A stretch of DNA of 17,719 bases, from positions 181,773 to 199,491 of the forward strand of contig FR899104.1 of NCBI GenBank assembly GCA_000437255.1, read 5' to 3'. This document shows positions 14,015-17,719 of the stretch, piece after piece (the first letter of the stretch is position 1; each line of letters starts with the position of its first letter). The position numbers and the translations under genes were made by a program. Under the pieces are notes generated by a model, which saw only the letters and a program-made list of their open reading frames with translations, made no database searches and was not told where the DNA came from. The DNA is from Ruminococcus sp. CAG:403 (GTDB taxonomy: Bacteria; Bacillota; Clostridia; Oscillospirales; Ruminococcaceae).

Positions 14015-15634
14015 CTACGCTTTAAGGATTCCAGCGTATGAAATTTTCAATCGTGGATGACAAATTTTATTGACATCATCACCTTTGTAATTTGGATTGT
14101 ACCAATCTTCCAGTTTGTAATCTGCAATCAATGGTTCTGCTTTGTCCATCATGTTTTTTGGTCTGTATGGTTTATCTGAACCACCACATTTTCCCTCATA
14201 AACCCATTCAGGATATTCTGGTAAGATATTCAGTAAATCTTTCTTAAATACCTGTGATGACTTTGTATCACGTTCTCCGATATTTCTCTTGTACCATGCT
14301 TTATACAAATCATACAGGAATGTGAATGGAACTAAGTCCCACACCAACTGTGGCATGATTTCTTCCATGAACTGACGAACAGGGTCATTAAATGACTTGT
14401 ACTCAGCCAGTGCATCCTGACATTCCTGTGGTACGTCAAAATCATTATAATTCATGTTCAGAACCCTATACAGAACATATTCCAGAACTTCCTGTCTGTT
14501 CAAGTAATCACTTTTAATATATTTACGTTCCTTACCTGTAAAACACTTCGTAAATGGAATAAACAACTGTCTTCTGTAAAAAGAATCCGATTTATCCTTA
14601 ATACGTGGCATTTCGTTCAAACATTGAACCATAAAACCTCTGAACTGGAATGAAATCGCTGCTTTGAACTTACGGTTCAACTGAATCACGTCATTACTGA
14701 TGACAGCCTTTAAATTTGCTGCCTTATCAATGTATGTACCCACATCATTTTCATCAACGATAATTGCTGTGGCATGCGTTAAAGGCTCCAGCATGAAGTC
14801 TTTACTGAAATCAGATAAAGAGATAGAAGCATAGCTTCCCTGTCCTACGAGATTACGCATCAATGCACATAATGTACCTTTACCATTGTTACCAGATTCA
14901 CTATACATGAAACACGCTCTATCCCATGATACGAACGGTCTTACAACCGCACCAATGACCTGCCAAATCAGTTCAGCCATATCTTTTTTATTATCCATGA
15001 TTTCAAGCATCCATGATTCCACGTCCCAGTCAGTGCCGTCTTCATCATTATGAATCGTAAAATTGCGAGCCATCGGATTGTAATTTACTTTTACCTTTGA
15101 CAGGAACACCTTATCAGGTGTAAAAGGCATCAATTTCTTTGTATCGAAATCAAAGATACCATTATTTACTGGGACAAGATTTTCTTCCTCACATCTTCGT
15201 ACCTTCGGTGCTTCTTCACGTAAAATATCCATTACTTCCCCAAGTTCTTTTCTTGTCAATGATTTCTTGTACTGACGTGCAATTCTACGAATCTGCGTTT
15301 CTGTTGTAACATAGATTCCTTTATCGCTTCCATCATCCACATAAATTCCAAGAAGCAATTTTTCTTCATCATTTTCAGATACTCCTGTTTCAATCAATGC
15401 AACTTTGTGCATATGAATCAAGATATATGCAACCTGACTCGGAACCAACTCTGTCGGCACCTTCCACTTTGTACCAGGCTGTGCGATAGAATTATAAATC
15501 AGAATTTCATTTCTGCTATTTGCAATAATAGTACCTTTCAATTCGTTTGGTGTTACTGGCTTTGTGCTTTGTAAAGCACCTTTCACAGCTTCAATCGTAA
15601 CGTTTTCAATAGTTTCCTCATATGTCATAGCCAT
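14015..15634 (-). CDS. D5/P4-type SF3 helicase (replication initiator; primase domain absent)
   Basis: A 539-residue protein of the phage/plasmid D5-P4 family. The segment LVPVNNGIFDFDTKKL (153-168) is the D5_N signature. The SF3 helicase core has Walker A SGNNGKGT (247-254), Walker B AIIVDEND (290-297) and the arginine-rich RRQLFIPFTK strand near 370. Family members often carry an N-terminal archaeo-eukaryotic primase; here the N-terminal ~150 residues do not show its catalytic DxD or histidine motifs, so the protein is probably helicase only and would rely on host primase. It would open the adjacent iteron origin. The ATG at 15634 follows AAGGA by about 12 bases. Upstream is a structured leader with a plus-strand terminator. 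Confidence 0.9.
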   Translation of the reverse strand: MAMTYEETIENVTIEAVKGALQSTKPVTPNELKGTIIANSRNEILIYNSIAQPGTKWKVPTELVPSQVAYILIHMHKVALIETGVSENDEEKLLLGIYVDDGSDKGIYVTTETQIRRIARQYKKSLTRKELGEVMDILREEAPKVRRCEEENLVPVNNGIFDFDTKKLMPFTPDKVFLSKVKVNYNPMARNFTIHNDEDGTDWDVESWMLEIMDNKKDMAELIWQVIGAVVRPFVSWDRACFMYSESGNNGKGTLCALMRNLVGQGSYASISLSDFSKDFMLEPLTHATAIIVDENDVGTYIDKAANLKAVISNDVIQLNRKFKAAISFQFRGFMVQCLNEMPRIKDKSDSFYRRQLFIPFTKCFTGKERKYIKSDYLNRQEVLEYVLYRVLNMNYNDFDVPQECQDALAEYKSFNDPVRQFMEEIMPQLVWDLVPFTFLYDLYKAWYKRNIGERDTKSSQVFKKDLLNILPEYPEWVYEGKCGGSDKPYRPKNMMDKAEPLIADYKLEDWYNPNYKGDDVNKICHPRLKISYAGILKA

Positions 15635-15665
15635 AAAGTGACACTTCCTTTCTTAAATTAAACTT

Positions 15666-15683
15666 TTTCATGATTTCATGAAA
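15666..15683. promoter_or_regulatory. 18-bp palindrome in the helicase leader
   Basis: TTTCATGA-TT-TCATGAAA, perfect 8-bp arms, 32 bases upstream of the helicase ATG. It is a good operator candidate for control of the replication gene. Confidence 0.65.
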
Positions 15684-15701
15684 TTTTGCAATGTTTCTAT
15701 T

Positions 15702-15813
15702 GAAGTTCGTGCCAATTTATGCTAAGATTAACTCATAAATCAAAGGAATATAGAAGTTTTGGTACGAACTTCTTGATAGCAACAGTGATGCCAGTCACAG
15801 TTGCTATTTTTTT
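15702..15813 (+). ncRNA. Candidate plus-strand structured RNA with intrinsic terminator, antisense to the helicase leader
   Basis: On the plus strand, 15702-15715 pairs with 15759-15772 (13 Watson-Crick pairs plus one G-U). Inside, 15715-15721 pairs with 15734-15740. An alternative hairpin, 15753-15758 with 15767-15772, would disrupt the long stem. A 12-bp terminator stem (15776-15807, one mismatch) and a seven-T run follow, on the plus strand only. A candidate promoter TTGAAG, 17 bases, TAAGAT with an extended TG lies at 15701-15728, which would give a transcript of about 80 nt. Every gene around reads the other way, so this terminator needs its own RNA. It suggests a counter-transcribed copy-number regulator. 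Confidence 0.6.
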
Positions 15814-15821
15814 ATTCTATT

Positions 15822-16037
15822 TTAAATGTGACCTTTTTCTTCAAGCCACTGTTCAAAAGCCACTCTGTCAATCAGAACTTTGTTCTGCTTACCAACAGTA
15901 ATGTACTTTGTAAATTCCCCATCCTTTTTAATCTGTTTCATTCTATCTAAGCCAATTCCAGTGTATTGACCTGCTTCTTTCATAGATAAATATTTTCTTT
16001 GATTCATTGGTACTGGATTATTTGATGGTCTTGACAT
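15822..16037 (-). CDS. Xis-like excisionase / recombination directionality factor
   Basis: A 71-residue basic protein with a winged-helix MerR/AlpA-type fold. RKYLSMKEAGQYTGIGLDRMKQI forms the helix-turn-helix, then KYITVGKQNKVLIDRVAFEQWLEEKG the wing and final helix. This closely follows the plan of Tn916-type Xis proteins. The ATG at 16037 has AGGAGG 10 bases upstream. It lies next to the right end of the element, at the opposite end from the integrase, and would bias it toward excision. Control of the helicase gene is an alternative role, since it is the next gene upstream of it. Confidence 0.85.
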   Translation of the reverse strand: MSRPSNNPVPMNQRKYLSMKEAGQYTGIGLDRMKQIKKDGEFTKYITVGKQNKVLIDRVAFEQWLEEKGHI

Positions 16038-16069
16038 ATCTTTAAAACCTCCTATTTTCGCTGTATTTC

Positions 16070-16124
16070 CAAGTACTTTCTACTTGTTTAAACTCAGTTT
16101 AACACATGAAATTTCTATTTGCAA
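16070..16124 (-). promoter_or_regulatory. xis promoter with two palindromic operators
   Basis: On the minus strand TTGCAA (16119-16124), a 17-base spacer and TAAACT (16096-16101) with an extended TG. A palindrome TTAAAC-TCA-GTTTAA (16088-16102) covers the -10 box, and CAAGTA-CTTTC-TACTTG (16070-16086) lies just downstream, around the transcription start. Tandem operators suggest tight repression, possibly autoregulation by the Xis-like protein. Confidence 0.7.
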
Positions 16125-16217
16125 GGCTTTCCTACACAAGGGAAACACGTTTTTCATAAATTTGTTCATTTATCAGGCTTTTTAGCTCAAAAAAATTTTT
16201 TTCACACATACAAAAAA

Positions 16218-16248
16218 AGAGAAGACAGAAACAATCTCCATCTTCTCT
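16218..16248 (-). terminator. Terminator of the rlmD-tail fusion gene
   Basis: An 8-bp stem AGAGAAGA / TCTTCTCT with a 15-base loop, followed on the minus strand by seven T. It starts 26 bases after the stop at 16274 and is element-encoded, replacing the host terminator lost by insertion. Confidence 0.85.
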
Positions 16249-16273
16249 CATAATTTTTATACTGTATTACAAT

Positions 16274-17719
16274 TTATATCATCCTGAAATGCTTGAATGC
16301 TTCCATAATCATTTCTCGCTTTTCTTCCGGGCATTGTGGCACTCTGTGACCTTCTGCACCTGTATTGAAATTCTCACGCTTCTCAAAGCCACATTCATCT
16401 TTGCACTGTGCAATATACAGATTCGATACAGAAACATTATACTGCTTCTTTATCCACGCTTTTATTTCTGCATACGTTGCTGAACCCTTTGTATTACGCA
16501 TATATTCGTTATCTTTAGGCTCATAATCAATATACTCATATTCAATATTCCTATCATCGACCATTTTCCTACCCAAAAGAACTACCGTCTCAACGTGACC
16601 GGTTCCAGGAAACAAATCCACTGGCTGTACGGTTTTCACTTGGTAGCCGGATGCTGCCAATGTTGCGCAGTCTCGTGCTGCTGTAGCCGGATTGCAGGAG
16701 ATCATGACGATACGGTCAGGATGCATTTGTACCATTGCGTGTAATGTTTGCTCTGTGCAGCCTTTTCGTGGCGGATCTGCAATGATTACATCCGGCAGGG
16801 TTCCGCCTTGTAAAAGCTGATCGGCAATCATTCCAGCATCACCACAGAAAAACTGACTGTTGGAAATGCCGTTTCGCTGTGCATTGGCAGATGCATTTTC
16901 CACTGCTTGCGGAATCACTTCTACACCAATCAATTCTTTTGCCTGGCGAGCCATGGAAAGTCCAATGGTGCCGGTTCCGCAGTAAAGATCTAGTAACCGT
17001 TCCTGTCCGGTTAACTGTGCAAATTGAGCGGCAATTTGATAGAGACGTTCTGCCTGCGGCGTATTGATCTGATAGAAGCTTTCCGGGGATAGGGTAATGG
17101 TATTGCCGCACATGGTGTCGGAAATGGTATCGGAACCCCAGAGTACACTGGTTTTCTTTCCCAAAATAACATTGGTACGATCTGGATTGCAGTTCATTAC
17201 GATGCTTTGAATGCCTGGAATGCATGCTGCGAGGCGATTGGCAATGCCCATTAAATCCCGACGAATGTCCTTACGTACTACAAAACAAACCATAATTTCG
17301 CCGGAATGATATCCCTTTCGAAGATACAGATGTCGCAGAATGCCGGTATGGGTATCTTCCCGATAAACAGGCAGATGACGAGTTCGGACTTCTTCCAGTA
17401 CCAATTGTACAATGTCTCGAAATACTTCCGGCTGCAGCAGGCAGTCTTGAATGGGAATCACGCGATGACTTCTTCGCGCATAAAAGCCGCAAATTGGCAT
17501 ACCATTTTCATCGATTCCAAATGGATACTGTGCTTTGTTGCGGTATCTGCTGCGCTGGTCAGCGCCGGCAATGGATAAAAAATGGGGATGCAATTTGCCC
17601 AGCCGAACAAATGCATCCTGCACGGTTTTTTCTTTGACACGTAGTTCTGCTGCATATGTGATGTGCTGAAACAGACAGCCCCCGCATTGGGAGAGGGAAC
17701 AGGCTGGCTCTATTCGATC
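16274..17719 (-). CDS. rlmD: RlmD-type 23S rRNA (uracil-5-)-methyltransferase with element-encoded C-terminal tail (5' end beyond window)
   Basis: The frame is open from the right edge (481 codons in the window, N-terminus missing). The first visible residues contain CGGCLFQHITY, part of the 4Fe-4S cysteine motif of RlmD/RumA/TrmA enzymes, so the GTG at 17623 is internal, not the start. The SAM motif LLDLYCGTGTIGLSMA, IADPPRKGC and the catalytic cysteine in MISCNPATAARD follow. The enzyme makes 5-methyluridine in 23S rRNA. After DLFPGTGHVE, 104 residues come from the element: a short mimic of the RlmD end (TVVLLGRK), an acidic linker, and a helix-turn-helix-like segment (YAEIKAWIKKQYNVSVSNLY), ending HFRMI. 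The catalytic core is intact, so activity is probably kept. Confidence 0.9.
   Translation of the reverse strand, partial: DRIEPACSLSQCGGCLFQHITYAAELRVKEKTVQDAFVRLGKLHPHFLSIAGADQRSRYRNKAQYPFGIDENGMPICGFYARRSHRVIPIQDCLLQPEVFRDIVQLVLEEVRTRHLPVYREDTHTGILRHLYLRKGYHSGEIMVCFVVRKDIRRDLMGIANRLAACIPGIQSIVMNCNPDRTNVILGKKTSVLWGSDTISDTMCGNTITLSPESFYQINTPQAERLYQIAAQFAQLTGQERLLDLYCGTGTIGLSMARQAKELIGVEVIPQAVENASANAQRNGISNSQFFCGDAGMIADQLLQGGTLPDVIIADPPRKGCTEQTLHAMVQMHPDRIVMISCNPATAARDCATLAASGYQVKTVQPVDLFPGTGHVETVVLLGRKMVDDRNIEYEYIDYEPKDNEYMRNTKGSATYAEIKAWIKKQYNVSVSNLYIAQCKDECGFEKRENFNTGAEGHRVPQCPEEKREMIMEAFKHFRMI
16589..16597. other. Attachment site core attR (rlmD body / element tail)
   Basis: CTCAACGTG, the His-Val-Glu codons of rlmD in the DLFPGTGHVE motif. 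Identical to and in the same codon phase as 4105-4113. To its right is host rlmD; to its left is the element-supplied tail. Confidence 0.75.

Larger units (their letters stand above)
4105..16597. mobile_element. Integrative and mobilizable element inserted in rlmD
   Basis: The element is bounded by two copies of CTCAACGTG (4105-4113 and 16589-16597), about 12.48 kb apart. It carries a large serine integrase at one end and, toward the other, an Xis-like gene. Between them are a resolvase, a Mob/Pre-like relaxase with an oriT-like region, a BcgI-like restriction-modification system, ParA and RHH partition genes, an iteron origin and an SF3 helicase. No type IV secretion, coupling protein or phage structural genes are present, so it would depend on a helper element for transfer. 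Boundaries rest on the in-frame split of rlmD: its body lies right of 16598 and its expected C-terminus (CVVLMSRKDK) lies left of 4105. Confidence 0.88.

Noticed and set aside
16839..17225. 128-codon minus-strand ORF in rlmD
   Set aside because: Frame-shifted shadow of the RlmD catalytic domain, whose own frame carries all family motifs.
17621..17623. GTG at 17623 as the start of rlmD
   Set aside because: The frame continues to the window edge and contains conserved CGGCLFQHITY iron-sulfur motif residues upstream of it.
1..17719. tRNA or rRNA genes
   Set aside because: No cloverleaf with a TTC-containing T-arm and no rRNA-like conserved blocks were seen on either strand; the att site is in a protein gene.

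Overview
This window looks like a chromosomal segment of a low-GC Bacillota bacterium, most likely a gut Clostridia-type organism. The reasons are strong AGGAGG-type ribosome sites, TTGACA/TATAAT promoters, U-rich intrinsic terminators, and family-level resemblance of the recombinase, Xis, partition and RlmD proteins to clostridial mobile elements. A 12.5-kb mobile element (about 4105-16597) is integrated in the host gene for a 23S rRNA (uracil-5-)-methyltransferase (RlmD/RumA type). Almost every gene reads on the minus strand.

Layout, left flank (1-4104), host chromosome: a zinc-ribbon protein with a near-perfect promoter and a strong terminator; a nitroreductase; a compact-motif iron-sulfur flavoprotein translationally coupled to an unrecognised 181-aa protein; a Dabb (A/B-barrel) protein whose ribosome site lies inside the stub of a Nudix (MutT-like) gene; an orphan SRA/YDG-like domain protein with a C-terminal Tudor-like segment; then a 278-bp block that ends at the displaced 3' end of rlmD.

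Element (4105-16597), read from the right: an Xis-like protein; a structured leader with a plus-strand terminator; a D5/P4-type SF3 helicase; a 765-bp gene-free origin with CGTTAGAG iterons; a ParA plus ribbon-helix-helix partition pair with its own operator array; a BcgI-like two-subunit restriction-modification system (nuclease-methylase fusion plus specificity subunit); a small charged protein; an oriT-like hairpin cluster; a Mob/Pre-like relaxase; a small resolvase-type serine recombinase; and the large serine integrase. There is no conjugation secretion machinery, so this is best read as an integrative and mobilizable element with a plasmid-like replication and partition module.

Right flank (16598-17719): the body of rlmD, running off the window edge. 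Its last codons have been replaced by 104 element-encoded codons.

The most striking feature is the attachment site. The shared core CTCAACGTG (His-Val-Glu codons on the minus strand) lies in frame both in rlmD and at the 3' end of the integrase gene. Integration therefore gives RlmD an element-encoded tail and gives the integrase the RlmD C-terminus. Excision should restore RlmD and put the helix-turn-helix-like tail on the integrase. This would be a recombination-driven exchange of C-termini between integrase and host enzyme.
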